A stretch of 42,162 nt of DNA from Lactobacillus sp. CBA3606 (GCF_002970935.1 NZ_CP027196.1:1-42162); one strand, 5' to 3'; counted from the first letter of the stretch, positions 1-8,512 are shown. A program made the numbers and translations. The notes: generated by a model from the letters alone, not told the origin.

Positions 1-740
1 ATTACATCTTAGATCTGCACTGGTTACCAGAGCAGATTACCGCTCGCTTTAATAAGGAACATCAATGGTGTGTTAGCTACAACACAATTTACCGTCATAT
101 CTATCAACACAATTTAGGTGAGAAGTACTCCTCACGTGGTGATACCGGTATTCAGCGCCATCTCAGACATAAACATCGGACTCGGCATTCAAAGAATACT
201 AGACGACATCGAGAAGTACAGACCGACTATATCTCGATCCATGAGCGCCCTGGTTTTATCAACCAGCGTCAACGTATAGGTGACTGGGAAATTGATACTG
301 TGATTGGTCGAACGGGTCACGCCATCCTTTTAACGGTTGTCGATCGGCTTAGTCGGCTTACGCTTATCAAAAAGGTTGTGCAAAAGGACTCGCAGGAGAT
401 AAATAAAGGCTTAGTTGAACTGTTAGGGGCCATTCCTAAAGAATTTGTTCATTCTATTACACCAGATCATGGGACCGAATTTCTTCATCTTGATGAAATC
501 AGCGAAAGGTTAGGTGTTACTGTCTATTGGCCCGATCCATATTCGCCTGAACAGCGTGGAACAAATGAGAATACAAATGGATTAATCCGGGAATATTTTC
601 CCAAGCGAACAGATATTGATAATTATACAGAACAGGACGTTGAACACTGCCAAAAGCAGTTAAATCAACGTCCTCGCAAAGTGTTAAACTATGAAACCCC
701 ATATGAAGTATTTTTTGACAAACCGTTGCACTTAGTTTGA
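1..740 (+). CDS. IS30 family transposase, C-terminal part (continues from 41916-42162)
   Basis: DDE transposase of an IS30 element. The frame is open from base 3 (the codon spanning the window ends reads His). It contains GDWEIDTVIG with the first catalytic Asp, TPDHGTEF with the second, and PEQRGTNENTNGLIREYFPK with the catalytic Glu region, in the order and spacing of IS30 transposases. It ends at the TGA at 738-740. Only the C-terminal 246 codons lie here. The N-terminal helix-turn-helix part (82 codons) is at 41916-42162, and the two join in frame to 328 residues, the normal family length. A start at 300 would cut through the catalytic domain and is not used. The frame and function are certain; the joining across the window ends is inferred from the exact codon continuity. 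Confidence 0.93.
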   Translation, partial: YILDLHWLPEQITARFNKEHQWCVSYNTIYRHIYQHNLGEKYSSRGDTGIQRHLRHKHRTRHSKNTRRHREVQTDYISIHERPGFINQRQRIGDWEIDTVIGRTGHAILLTVVDRLSRLTLIKKVVQKDSQEINKGLVELLGAIPKEFVHSITPDHGTEFLHLDEISERLGVTVYWPDPYSPEQRGTNENTNGLIREYFPKRTDIDNYTEQDVEHCQKQLNQRPRKVLNYETPYEVFFDKPLHLV

Positions 741-749
741 CAATTCGCC
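1..749 (+). mobile_element. IS30 family element, right part
   Basis: The right terminal inverted repeat lies at about 725-749 and overlaps the end of the transposase gene. Its outer bases (ggcgaatt read inward) match the left repeat at 41817-41841 at 19 of 25 positions. Joined across the window ends the element is 1095 bp (41817 to 749). Flanking bases are aatag on the left and atata on the right, so no clear target duplication is visible. Confidence 0.85.
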
Positions 750-1123
750 ATATATAATTAAGCAATGCACCTTAAAATCGCTTAGAAGACGTTTTAAAGG
801 GTCTATACGGTGTGCTGTGTTGTGGTGTGTGATTGCTTGGTGTTGAACGTATAGATTTAGATACTATTTGGTCGTGAAATATTTATCCCGCTACTTTTAT
901 TCTAGTAATGTTGATACAATCTACCAAATATTACAATTCATTACAAAAACGGCCTTATATTACAAGCACCCCCTAAAAAACGTAATGTTCTGATTATTGC
1001 ACTGCAACACTCACTAGTTATACTAGTCACTGTTGATTGGTTGAGACATCAACTGCTCGACCAATAGAAAATATATGTAAATAATCGAACACACGCAAAT
1101 TATAGGAGAGTGTATTAATTATT
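750..1123. other. Intergenic region upstream of the LysM protein gene
   Basis: No open frame is convincing here. A small dyad of two actagt half-sites separated by tat lies at about 1015-1029. The ribosome binding site aggagag at 1104-1110 serves the gene starting at 1124. I could not assign a promoter with confidence. Confidence 0.4.
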
Positions 1124-1840
1124 ATGAAGATCAAAAACCTTGTATTATCATCAACTGCTGCATTAGCTTTATTCGCTATCTCAACAACGGTTGCCAACGC
1201 TGATACTTATACTGTTAAGGCCGGCGATACTGTTTCAGCAATTGCCCAAGCTCACAACACTTCAGTTTCAGCCATTGAAAAGGCAAACAAGTTAGCTAAT
1301 GTTAACTTAATCTTCATTGGTGATAAGCTTGAAGTCAATGGTACTACTACAACAACCACGACTTCTGCTGCTACAAGTGCTGCACCACAATCAGCAACTA
1401 GCCAAGCTACGTCTTCAGCTGCTTCAACAACCTCAACGACTTCAACACAGACGACTCAACAAACGACCACGACACAATCATCAGCTCAGACTAGTCAAAC
1501 TCAAGCTCAACCGAGCCAAGCTAGCCAGACCCAATCAAGTCAAACACAAACTAGCAAACCTGCTGCTCAGACGACGACTCAAACGTCTAGTTCAACATCA
1601 AACTATAGCAACAATGGTTCTGATAGTGCTGCTAAGGCTTGGATTGCTGGTAAAGAATCTGGTGGTTCATATTCTGCTCGTAACGGTCAATACATCGGTA
1701 AGTACCAATTAAGTGCTTCATACTTAAACGGTGACTACTCCGCTGCCAACCAAGAACGTGTTGCTAACAGTTATGTTGCTTCACGTTATGGTTCATGGAG
1801 CAACGCCAAGAGTCACTGGCTTGCTAATGGCTGGTACTAA
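1124..1840 (+). CDS. Secreted LysM protein, aggregation-promoting factor (Apf)-like
   Basis: A 238-residue exported cell-wall protein. Residues 1-26 form a signal peptide with a hydrophobic core and an ANA-type cleavage site before DTYTVKAGD. Residues 27-72 are one LysM domain ([17 protein letters not shown] to GDKLEV), which binds peptidoglycan. Residues 73-165 are a Thr/Ser/Gln/Ala linker of low complexity. Residues 166-238 are the Apf-type C-terminal domain ([42 protein letters not shown]), related to small lysozyme-like or transglycosylase folds. In lactobacilli such proteins are linked to cell-wall remodelling, cell shape and aggregation. ATG at 1124 follows aggagag by 13 bases, and a terminator follows at 1871. 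The gene appears monocistronic and intact. Enzymatic activity is not proven for this domain. Confidence 0.9.
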   Translation: MKIKNLVLSSTAALALFAISTTVANADTYTVKAGDTVSAIAQAHNTSVSAIEKANKLANVNLIFIGDKLEVNGTTTTTTTSAATSAAPQSATSQATSSAASTTSTTSTQTTQQTTTTQSSAQTSQTQAQPSQASQTQSSQTQTSKPAAQTTTQTSSSTSNYSNNGSDSAAKAWIAGKESGGSYSARNGQYIGKYQLSASYLNGDYSAANQERVANSYVASRYGSWSNAKSHWLANGWY

Positions 1841-1870
1841 AAAGCCACTCTAAATTAATAAACAAATGCA

Positions 1871-1908
1871 AAGATTGCGGATCATTTCTGATTCGCAATC
1901 TTTTTTTC
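1871..1908 (+). terminator. Rho-independent terminator of the LysM protein gene
   Basis: Stem aagattgcg at 1871-1879 pairs with cgcaatctt at 1894-1902, followed by a T-run at 1901-1907. Confidence 0.9.
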
Positions 1909-1950
1909 TACTATTAAATCTGTGCTGAAGCACGTGTGTCCCCCCACCAA

Positions 1951-1998
1951 TGCCCATTATAAAGTTACTCAGTTGCTAAGTGACTTTATAATGGGCCT
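1951..1998. repeat. Long inverted repeat (18-bp arms)
   Basis: The arm gcccattataaagttact pairs with agtgactttataatgggc with one mismatch and a short loop. No T-run follows on either side, so a simple terminator is unlikely. It lies at the border of the IS5 relic and may be a leftover of its terminal repeats. Confidence 0.6.
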
Positions 1999-2040
1999 TA
2001 GCACTTAGCATGCTGACAACCCGTTATTTAGATATGCGAT

Positions 2041-2523
2041 ATGCTTATTCTAGCAACCGCTTTAAGACGGACACGATCCAGACCTGCTAGTTGTCTCCCC
2101 CAATCGACGACCCACTCTCCCAACCAAAATACCACATGTTTTTATTTGGCGGTTGATATTAATGGTTTACCACAAGCCATTCTCGTGACACGAGCTAATG
2201 TATCAGATCGTTCAGGTGCATTGGCTATGTTTAGTTTGGTTAGCCAAAATTTAGAGCTGGTTCAGCATGTCATGGTTGATGGTGGCTACACTGGCAATGA
2301 CTTTGCGGATCAGGTGAAGCTCATTTTGAATGCTAAGACGACGGTAGCTAAACGCAACGAGTTGCATATGTTCACGGTGTTACCGCAACGATGGATCGTT
2401 GAACGTTCATGGAGTTGGCTAGACAAATGTCGGCGACTTTGGAAAAACTGTGAACGTGCCCTTAACAGCAGTCTTCAAATGGTTGTATTGGCCTTCCTGA
2501 AGATAGTTCTTAAAAGATACTAG
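2041..2523 (+). pseudogene. IS5 family transposase remnant
   Basis: The readable part from about 2139 matches the catalytic core and tail of IS5-type transposases: FYLAVDINGLPQAILVT with the Asp, MVDGGYTGNDFAD with the second Asp region, and RWIVERSWSWLDKCRRLWKNCER with the Glu motif. The N-terminal third is missing. The first 30 or so residues are unrelated sequence that happens to be open. No partner inverted repeats can be paired with confidence. The gene is dead by truncation. Confidence 0.85.
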
Positions 2524-2763
2524 ACAGGTTCTTAATAAGGCAGCTACGGGTGTAATAATCAGCCGACGAATCTTAAGCGGTGCACACGCATTGATAGAGC
2601 TACATCACCATTGAGTTACGCCCATTGCAACACTAAAAACCGGTTGTTTATGACCAGAATGTGAATAATCTTGCTCAGGTGTAGTAAATGGCGCTAACCC
2701 TTGTCGCAACTGGCATAATTAATGTGGAGTAAATCAAAGATCACTACACGTTAGTGTTAAACT

Positions 2764-3054
2764 CTGCCCAAGTTCAAGCAAACCTACGAGACCTACTTAG
2801 CGCCTCATGATGCCTTGATGGTGAGGAAACATCCCGCGGAACTGGCAATCCTGTTAGCTACTTACGAGCTAAACGGTACGGCAATGGACATGACGATCGT
2901 GACGCTTAAGCGACACGAAGTCGCTGTCACCAGCCCTTATTCCAACGGTCCGATCGAAGGGGTTAACCACCTCATCAAGTCACTCAAACGATCCTGTTTT
3001 GGCTTCAAGAATCAGCTGAACTTCTTCAAACGAATCTACCAAATCACGGCATAA
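2764..3054 (+). pseudogene. ISL3 family transposase, C-terminal fragment
   Basis: An open frame of 96 codons without a start of its own. Its end has the ISL3 signature SPYSNGPIEGVNHLIKSLKR followed by FGFKNQLNFFKR, the C-terminal Glu region of this family. The N-terminal two thirds of the transposase are absent. Just downstream, 3059-3090 (gacggctccccaaatggaga and onward) looks like the element's end. A second, different ISL3 relic lies at 38096-38419. Confidence 0.85.
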
Positions 3055-3171
3055 CATGACAAAGACGGCTCCCCAAATGGAGAACCGCCTCAAATGATAA
3101 ATTTATTCTTCAACACCAGTTGACGTAGAGCCATAATTATAGGGCACTTGGGTTGAGAAAACTGATGTTAA

Positions 3172-4254
3172 CTAAGAATGCAAACGAACTAAAATCTTTG
3201 CTTGTTTTTTATCCTTTTCTAAGGATTCAATTCCTTCTGAAACTAATTCATTTAATTCAATCTTTTTTGTAATGACACGTTTGAATAGTGACCGATGGGT
3301 ATCTATAATCTTAATTACTCGATCGAAGATATTGGCATATCCATAAGATGTTAATAAACTACCACCCTTTTTAAGAAGAGCTCTAACATCTACAACTGGT
3401 GGATGTTGAAATAATGCAATCACGGTAACCTTGCCACCGTTTTTAAGAGCCTGAATGGCACCAGTAAGTGTGGGTTGTACACCGGCACAATCAAATGCAA
3501 CATCTACTCCCTGATTTTCCGTGATAGTGCTGATAGCGTGAGCTAATGACTTTTGGCTATCAGCACGTATTGGGTATTGAACCCCTAATTCATTTGCTAA
3601 ATCCAAACGTTCCTCTGACATGTCATTTATTATGACGTGATGGGCACCAGAAATTTGTGCTATTAAGGCCGTGAACAATCCAATTGGACCAGCACCCTGA
3701 ATTAAGACATCATCTCCAGGAGACACTCGGCTTGCCATAACTGCTTGTGCAGCAACTGAAACTGGCTCAACTAAAGCCCCTAAATCAAGCGGAAAGTTAG
3801 TTGGCAAGAGATGTGCAAAGGTACTTTTTACATTGCACTTTTCAGCTAAGCCACCGTTAGCCGAAAATCCTAAGAATCCTGCTGATTGATCACTACCTAT
3901 AGCATGCTCACACCAATTATAATGACCAGAAAGACATTCCGGACATTTTCCACAAGCAATCATTGGCTCGACTGCAACTTTATCTCCAATTCTTAATTTA
4001 GATACTTGTTTTCCAATTTTAGAAATCGTCCCAGAGAATTCATGACCAGGAATCAGCGGAGCCTGCATATGGGTTAGCGGATGAGGCATTGTCGCCAAAT
4101 CCATACCCTCTAAATATTCATGAATATCACTACCACAAATACCATTAAATGCAACCTCAATTTGAACTTCATCTGGTGCCGGATCAGGAATATTTCTTTT
4201 TTCAAAGCGGATATCCTTAGGACCGTAAATAACAGCTGCTTTCACCATAGTCAT
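3172..4254 (-). CDS. Zinc-dependent alcohol dehydrogenase, (R,R)-butanediol dehydrogenase-like
   Basis: A 360-residue cytosolic medium-chain dehydrogenase. Catalytic zinc ligands are visible at Cys40 (GICGSDIHEY) and at His71-Glu72 (IPGHEFSG). The structural zinc lobe has Cys101, Cys104, Cys107 and Cys115 (CGKCPECLSGHYNWC). A Rossmann motif GAGPIG follows near residue 187, and the acidic residue in IINDMSEERL suggests NAD(H). The overall pattern fits 2,3-butanediol/acetoin dehydrogenases better than sorbitol or threonine dehydrogenases, but the exact substrate is inference. Start ATG at 4254 has aaggaag 9 bases upstream; an alternative ATG two codons in is possible. It stands alone between IS relics, so it is probably acquired cargo. 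Confidence 0.85.
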   Translation of the reverse strand: MTMVKAAVIYGPKDIRFEKRNIPDPAPDEVQIEVAFNGICGSDIHEYLEGMDLATMPHPLTHMQAPLIPGHEFSGTISKIGKQVSKLRIGDKVAVEPMIACGKCPECLSGHYNWCEHAIGSDQSAGFLGFSANGGLAEKCNVKSTFAHLLPTNFPLDLGALVEPVSVAAQAVMASRVSPGDDVLIQGAGPIGLFTALIAQISGAHHVIINDMSEERLDLANELGVQYPIRADSQKSLAHAISTITENQGVDVAFDCAGVQPTLTGAIQALKNGGKVTVIALFQHPPVVDVRALLKKGGSLLTSYGYANIFDRVIKIIDTHRSLFKRVITKKIELNELVSEGIESLEKDKKQAKILVRLHS

Positions 4255-4300
4255 AGTGCTTCGCTTCCTTCATGTTCAATATAGCACAATTATAAAAGGG

Positions 4301-4995
4301 TAGCGTCAAGAATCTTGTGTAAATGCATAAAAGATTTCTGAATTGTATAGAAATAGGGAATGCCTTCCCTTATGATATTTAGTAACCACAGAAAACATCA
4401 CAGGAGGCATTCCCCATGAATGAACTTACCACAGAAATTATCGCTGCACTAGCCCAAAAGCAAGATTTGGACGAAGTTTTTCGTCACCACCTCGAAATTG
4501 CGATTAACCAGCTGCTTCAAACCGAATTGGCAGAGTTTTTGGGTTACGAACGCTACTCATACGCTGGGATTAACACTGGTAATAACCGCAACGGCAGTTA
4601 TGAGCGCTCGTTTGATACGAAGTACGGCCAACTTAACCATTCCTCGAGATCGCAATGGCCGGTTTGAAAATCATACCTTGCCAGCCTACGGGCGGCACAG
4701 TGATAATTTAGAAACAACGGTCATTTAGTTGTATACCAAGGGAATTACCACTGCTGAAATTGCCGAACTCATTGAAAAAATGTACGGTGCTCACTACTCC
4801 CAAGCCACGGTTTCCAACATGACTAAAGCCGTCAATGAACAGGTTCAAGCTTTCCAGCAACGTCGACTGGCTTCACAATATGTGGCCATCTTCTTAGATG
4901 CTACTTACTTGCCGTTAAAGCGGGATACCGTTCAAAAAGAAGCCGTTCATATTGCGATTGGCATTCGTCCAGATGGTACGAAAGAAGTGCTGAAC
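4301..4995 (+). mobile_element. IS256 family element, 5' half (relic)
   Basis: Nearly identical to the intact inverted copy at 13757-15103, from the outer end (agcgtcaagaatcttgtgta) to about the middle of the transposase. It stops abruptly at 4995, where the IS30 at 4996 begins. The second half is missing, so the IS30 insertion was followed by a deletion. Confidence 0.9.
4416..4995 (+). pseudogene. IS256 family transposase, broken
   Basis: Compared with the intact copy at 13815-14990 this gene has three lesions. A 5-bp deletion near 4637 (ttaacttaacc became ttaacc) shifts the frame. A C-to-T change at about 4727 makes a stop (cag to tag) in the codon before VYTKGIT. Truncation at 4995 removes everything after KEVLN. 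Start ATG 4416 and the upstream aggaggc ribosome binding site are still intact. Confidence 0.93.
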
Positions 4996-6037
4996 GGTAG
5001 ATTGTAAAATTAATCCGACGCTGTTCGGACAAAAAAGATCAGCTTCCCTTAAAATGGTGTTTACCACAAACACATCTTTTAGGAGCTGATCTTTTGTCTA
5101 GTATAACCTATTCTGAACGAATTAAAATCGAAACCTTTTGTGAACTAGGGCTGTCCAATATCCAAATGAGCGATCGCCTAAAACGATCACCTGCCACAAT
5201 TTCTTATGAATTAGCTCGATGTGAACCTTACCAGGCCGAAGTGGCCCAAACAGATGCCGAATACAAGCGGTCACGATGTGGCCGAAAGACTAAATTGAAT
5301 GACAAATTAAGGCAAATAATTTTAAACCATTTACGGCTAAGTTGGTCACCAGGAATGATTGCTCACGAATTTAAACTAGCGACTAAATCAATTTATAATT
5401 GGTTAAATCAAGGGAAAATTGAGTTTTCTTTAAATGATTTGCCTGAACATGGCGTGCGCCAACGGCGTAACCTTGACCAACGTTCTAAATATAATCAATC
5501 ATTAGGACGGTCAATTGAACAGCGACCCATCGTGGTTAATCGACGTAATCGCATCGGTGATTTTGAATTAGATACAATTGTTGGCCCCCGTGGGCATAGT
5601 AAGGCAGTTTTATTAACCTTAATCGATCGCAAATCACGGTTCCTTTGGGCCTACCGATTAAAAAACCGGACAGCAGTAACTGTTAATGAAGCCCTAAATA
5701 AGTTTCTAGCAACTTTTAATGGCCCGGTGCATAGTTTTACGGTGGACCGTGGCACTGAGTTTAGTGGGCTAGTATCACTTGAAGCACAATACGGTATTAA
5801 GACCTATTACTGCCATGCTTATACGCCAGCTGAGCGCGGCAGTAATGAACGATTTAATCGGAACTCACGCTATTTTTATCCTAAGGGGACTTATTTTGAG
5901 CACATTAGTGCTCAAGGCTTGAAAACCACCTTACTCGAAATTAATCAGAGACCACTTAAAATACTTGACTGGCAAACACCTTATCAGGTCATGCTGACCA
6001 ATTTGTCAAAAAATTCGGATTAAATTTGCAATCTACC
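4996..6037 (+). mobile_element. Intact IS30 family element, ISLpl1-like
   Basis: 1042 bp, bounded by inverted repeats: ggtagattgtaaaattaatc on the left and, read inward from 6037, ggtagattgcaaatttaatc on the right. One intact transposase gene fills it. Flanks differ (gaac before, attac after), so the original target duplication is not visible. The size and repeats match what is known of ISLpl1 from Lactiplantibacillus plantarum; identity was judged from memory, not by search. Confidence 0.9.
5094..6023 (+). CDS. IS30 family transposase (ISLpl1-like)
   Basis: A 309-residue DDE transposase. Residues 1-50 contain the IS30 helix-turn-helix (GLSNIQMSDRLKRSPATISYEL). The catalytic core shows FELDTIVG (first Asp), FTVDRGTEF (second Asp) and ERGSNERFNR (Glu). 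The start is a TTG at 5094, preceded by aggagc at 5081-5086, which fits the N-terminus SSITYSERIK. Length and motifs are complete, so the copy is probably active. A 3'-terminal piece of a related copy with a nonsense codon lies at 36558-36724. Confidence 0.93.
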   Translation: MSSITYSERIKIETFCELGLSNIQMSDRLKRSPATISYELARCEPYQAEVAQTDAEYKRSRCGRKTKLNDKLRQIILNHLRLSWSPGMIAHEFKLATKSIYNWLNQGKIEFSLNDLPEHGVRQRRNLDQRSKYNQSLGRSIEQRPIVVNRRNRIGDFELDTIVGPRGHSKAVLLTLIDRKSRFLWAYRLKNRTAVTVNEALNKFLATFNGPVHSFTVDRGTEFSGLVSLEAQYGIKTYYCHAYTPAERGSNERFNRNSRYFYPKGTYFEHISAQGLKTTLLEINQRPLKILDWQTPYQVMLTNLSKNSD

Positions 6038-6071
6038 ATTACTTCTTTCTTTTATTTTAATGTAGCACTGC

Positions 6072-6371
6072 TTACATATTCTCCCGCAATACGGTATACC
6101 TGCGCTGTTGTTCCTCGGTCATATCCTTGTAATACTGGTCAATAAGAAGCTGGATAATCTCGTAGTCGAAGCTAACATGTTCAATTGTCTTCAGGACTTT
6201 CATATCCTTGTAAGTCTCTGCGGATACCTTAAGGGATTTTTTCTGATTTTTTGGTATAGAGGAAGATTTATTCTCTTTTTTCGTAGCATTATCTGTTGCA
6301 TGGTACTCTTCTGATGGCTTTACCGCTCCGGTAACCCTTCGTTGAAGAATATTAGGCTTTTTACTTGGCAT
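6072..6371 (-). CDS. parB: Small partition partner of ParA (ParB-like)
   Basis: A 99-residue basic protein directly downstream of parA. Residues 1-40 are basic and polar (KKPNILQRR, KKENKSSS), probably disordered. Residues 45-99 read as a short strand followed by helices (KSLKVSAETYKDMKVLK, YEIIQLLIDQYYKDM), a pattern like ribbon-helix-helix DNA-binding proteins. Start ATG 6371 is chosen because aaggagg lies 9 bases upstream and the parA stop is one base before it; the longer open frame has no such signal. In plasmid partition systems such a protein binds a centromere and couples it to the ParA ATPase. The role is inferred from position and fold-like pattern, not from a diagnostic motif. Confidence 0.7.
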   Translation of the reverse strand: MPSKKPNILQRRVTGAVKPSEEYHATDNATKKENKSSSIPKNQKKSLKVSAETYKDMKVLKTIEHVSFDYEIIQLLIDQYYKDMTEEQQRRYTVLRENM

Positions 6372-6372
6372 C

Positions 6373-7233
6373 TTACTTGGCCTCCTTATCATCTATAAAT
6401 AAGCCAATCCGGCTTAATAACTCATCGGTAACTTGCTGGTACTTGTCTAACACTCGCTTATCGAAGCGGTCCTTATCGGTAATTCCATTAATTGGGAATC
6501 GTTTAATCCGGGCCATTTGAGTAACAATATTTGTGAATACATTTTCTTCTCCAAACTCATCCTTAGCAGATTGTATGATTGTCTGATCGACGCCGTTACG
6601 GGCATCGTGAAGCATTGGCAAGATACCAATTACCTCTATATCTAGCTGATACTCTTGCTGAAGTTTGGAAAGGGTATTCACATACTCTTCTGCACCGGAT
6701 AGACTATCATCGTGTGTTTGCAAGCTGATAAGTGCAAAGTCTGAGAAGATAACAGCATTACGGGTAATCTCAATACTAAATGGTGGCACATCCAACAGAA
6801 TTACATCATATTTCTTCTTCAATGGATTAAACAAGGGTTCCAACAGATGTGTTTCTTCGTACTCATTATTCGTATTCTGATATAAATATTTCGTGAAATC
6901 TTGGAAATCAATATATGAAGGAATTAGGTCAAGGTTATCCATTATCTTAACTGGTAAGTCTGTTAGATCTTTCTCCTGTACGCCTACCATCAGAGTTTTT
7001 TTAATTGAGTACACGGTATCTTCCTGCTGACTTTTCGTTAACATTAGTGTTTTAGTGGCGTTGGCTTGTGGGTCTAAGTCTGCAACCAACGTATGTATTC
7101 CCATTTTAGCTAAGGTATAAGCGATGAGATACGTGTTAGTTGTTTTTCCCACGCCACCCTTTTGATTACCAATCACAATGGTTAATGCCTCATCACGAGA
7201 CTGTATAGCCTTTACTACGTCTGGAATATTCAT
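6373..7233 (-). CDS. parA: ParA family plasmid partition ATPase
   Basis: A 286-residue ATPase that positions plasmid copies before cell division. The deviant Walker A motif is NQKGGVGKTTNTYL near residue 22. Walker A' is VADLDPQANAT, and the Walker B region is YDVILLDVPP. Start ATG 7233 has acctcc (ggaggt on the coding strand) 7 bases upstream; the longer frame to 7284 lacks a signal. There is no long N-terminal DNA-binding domain, so it resembles small type Ib ParA proteins that rely on a small partner. The parB-like gene follows within two bases, in one operon. The AT-rich repeat array just upstream (7286-7490) is the likely centromere or operator. Confidence 0.93.
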   Translation of the reverse strand: MNIPDVVKAIQSRDEALTIVIGNQKGGVGKTTNTYLIAYTLAKMGIHTLVADLDPQANATKTLMLTKSQQEDTVYSIKKTLMVGVQEKDLTDLPVKIMDNLDLIPSYIDFQDFTKYLYQNTNNEYEETHLLEPLFNPLKKKYDVILLDVPPFSIEITRNAVIFSDFALISLQTHDDSLSGAEEYVNTLSKLQQEYQLDIEVIGILPMLHDARNGVDQTIIQSAKDEFGEENVFTNIVTQMARIKRFPINGITDKDRFDKRVLDKYQQVTDELLSRIGLFIDDKEAK

Positions 7234-7285
7234 AACAACGACCTCCAATTGATTTTTAGTTAGTATACCACAATTTAATAGCAAA

Positions 7286-7490
7286 AGGGAAATTTCCCTA
7301 AATAGTTATTTAGATATATAGAATTAGGGATATATAGAAATTGGGATAAAGGGAAAAAGGGATACTTATCGACTGAGAACACTGTTAGAATGGGAATTAA
7401 AAATATCCCTAAATAGAAAAAGGGATATAGGGATAATTCTATTTAGGGATAATTCTATTTGGGGAAAAATAGATAAAGGGAAAAAGGGAA
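7286..7490. repeat. AT-rich repeat array upstream of parA (candidate parS/operator or iterons)
   Basis: Contains a 16-bp tandem repeat agggataattctattt at 7429-7444 and 7445-7460, an 18-bp direct repeat gataaagggaaaaaggga at 7345-7362 and 7472-7489, a 14-bp palindrome agggaaatttccct at 7286-7299, and many further aggga/tccct units. The position between parA and a divergent replication region suits a centromere or an origin. Confidence 0.75.
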
Positions 7491-7504
7491 ATTAAATATA
7501 ATTG

Positions 7505-7534
7505 TTGACAGATATCCTATGAAAGGGCTATAAT
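7505..7534 (+). promoter_or_regulatory. Strong sigma-70-type promoter reading rightward
   Basis: TTGACA at 7505-7510, 18 bases, TATAAT at 7529-7534. It points into the leader region at 7540-8180 and would originally have driven the replication gene. No intact large gene follows. Confidence 0.75.
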
Positions 7535-7660
7535 CATTGGTATTGACAGTCCTATTATATGATGTGCTTTTAACATTATTTCCACCGTTTGCTGTACTAA
7601 CTGTGAATCATGGGGGACACTGTCAGTAGTTCAAAAGAAGTAATACCTAAAAAACTGCAT

Positions 7661-7752
7661 AAAAAAAACACCCACCGACTGGCATCGGTGAGCGCCACAT
7701 AAAAGTCATCTAGTTTAATGACTATTATATCATGGCCGGTGCGATTTTTAAA
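7661..7752 (-). ncRNA. Probable antisense copy-control RNA
   Basis: On the minus strand a promoter is readable: TTTAAA at 7752-7747, 17 bases, TATAAT at 7729-7724. About 35 bases downstream is a terminator, caccga/tcggtg (7690-7685 and 7678-7673) followed by eight Ts. The predicted transcript of about 55 nt is antisense to the leader transcribed from 7534. Such counter-transcribed RNAs control RepA_N and related initiators. The existence of this RNA is inferred only from promoter and terminator. Confidence 0.5.
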
Positions 7753-7959
7753 GCCCTAGGGGACAAGCTGGGGTCTAAATCCAAGGGGACACGTTTGCCA
7801 GGGCGACTTCAATAAGTCTGGCTATACCACAACAAGGTCATCTGTACGGCTGGGTGGTGAATGGTGAGCGCGACCATTAACGGCGCGGGTGGTAAAACGA
7901 AGCTTCGGCTTGGTGCCACTGATTAGTTGGTGATCGAACAAAAATAAATACGTATTACC

Positions 7960-7982
7960 AACGCCTGCTAGGGCGTTTTTTA
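7960..7982 (+). terminator. Rho-independent terminator
   Basis: Stem aacgcc at 7960-7965 and ggcgtt at 7972-7977 with a 6-base loop, followed by a T-run. Confidence 0.75.
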
Positions 7983-8095
7983 GTAGGCTAAACCGAAAAC
8001 GTAGGTTTATAATGAGTGGTGGTAGCAATACCGCAATTGTACAGACAAGCGACGGGCGTTAACGACCGACGAACTAAGGGGAAACTTTTAGTAGT

Positions 8096-8149
8096 AGAAT
8101 TGTACTCTGGTTCAGTTATTCCAAATAGCTGATTCCAGGGAACAATTCT
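8096..8149. repeat. 54-bp imperfect hairpin
   Basis: Outer arms agaattgt and acaattct are perfect over 8 bp. Inner segments ctctgg/ccaggg and ttcag/ctgat continue the pairing to a loop near ccaaa. No T-run follows. It could be a replication or RNA-structure element or the remains of a small transposable element. Confidence 0.6.
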
Positions 8150-8179
8150 GCGCTCAAAACGTCACTCCCTCTAAACTGA

Positions 8180-8512
8180 ATGGAAAACCGTAACCCGTCA
8201 AGTCAAATTCCAAAGAAAAAAAGAAAGTTGGTGGAATTGTTGGAATGTAAGGATTACATTGTTCCATTGAATCCAGATGTGATCGTTAAGAAGACAATCT
8301 ATCGGAGTTCTGCAAGAATTACTGAGCGACAAAGGAACCAAGTGAAGAGAGTTTTGCGTAGTCAAGGGTATCAGGGAAGAATTAGTAGTATTCGATACAC
8401 TCGAGTAAATTACAAGTATTCCTTTAAAGTATCCGTGAAGTATCGGGGAAGTGTTGGCAAATTTTTGGTTAATACAAAGAATGAGACAGTTGAATTCAAG
8501 GGAATGGCCTAG
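8180..8512 (+). CDS. Hypothetical small basic protein
   Basis: A 110-residue basic protein that I do not recognise. It starts with a Lys/Arg-rich stretch (PKKKRKLVELL), has a central ARITERQRNQVKRVLR helix that could contact nucleic acid, and ends in alternating strand-like segments (YSFKVSVKYRG, KFLVNT). There is no clear ribosome binding site before ATG 8180, so translation is uncertain. It lies between a hairpin and a terminator in the replication region, so a role in plasmid maintenance is possible but not shown. Confidence 0.5.
   Translation: MENRNPSSQIPKKKRKLVELLECKDYIVPLNPDVIVKKTIYRSSARITERQRNQVKRVLRSQGYQGRISSIRYTRVNYKYSFKVSVKYRGSVGKFLVNTKNETVEFKGMA

Larger units (their letters stand above)
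7816..8179. other. Leader/non-coding stretch of the replication region
   Basis: No convincing gene. It holds a rightward terminator at 7960-7982 (aacgcc/ggcgtt stem with Ts) and a long hairpin at 8096-8149. Short open frames exist in all three frames but none has a ribosome binding site. Confidence 0.4.

Noticed and set aside
300-740. A 146-residue gene starting at 300
   Set aside because: The frame is open to the window start and the apparent start lies inside the catalytic domain of the IS30 transposase.
7732-7815. A 27-codon frame (MAGAIFKALGDKLGSK...) in the rep leader
   Set aside because: No ribosome binding site, and it overlaps the promoter of the proposed antisense RNA on the other strand; too little support for a gene.
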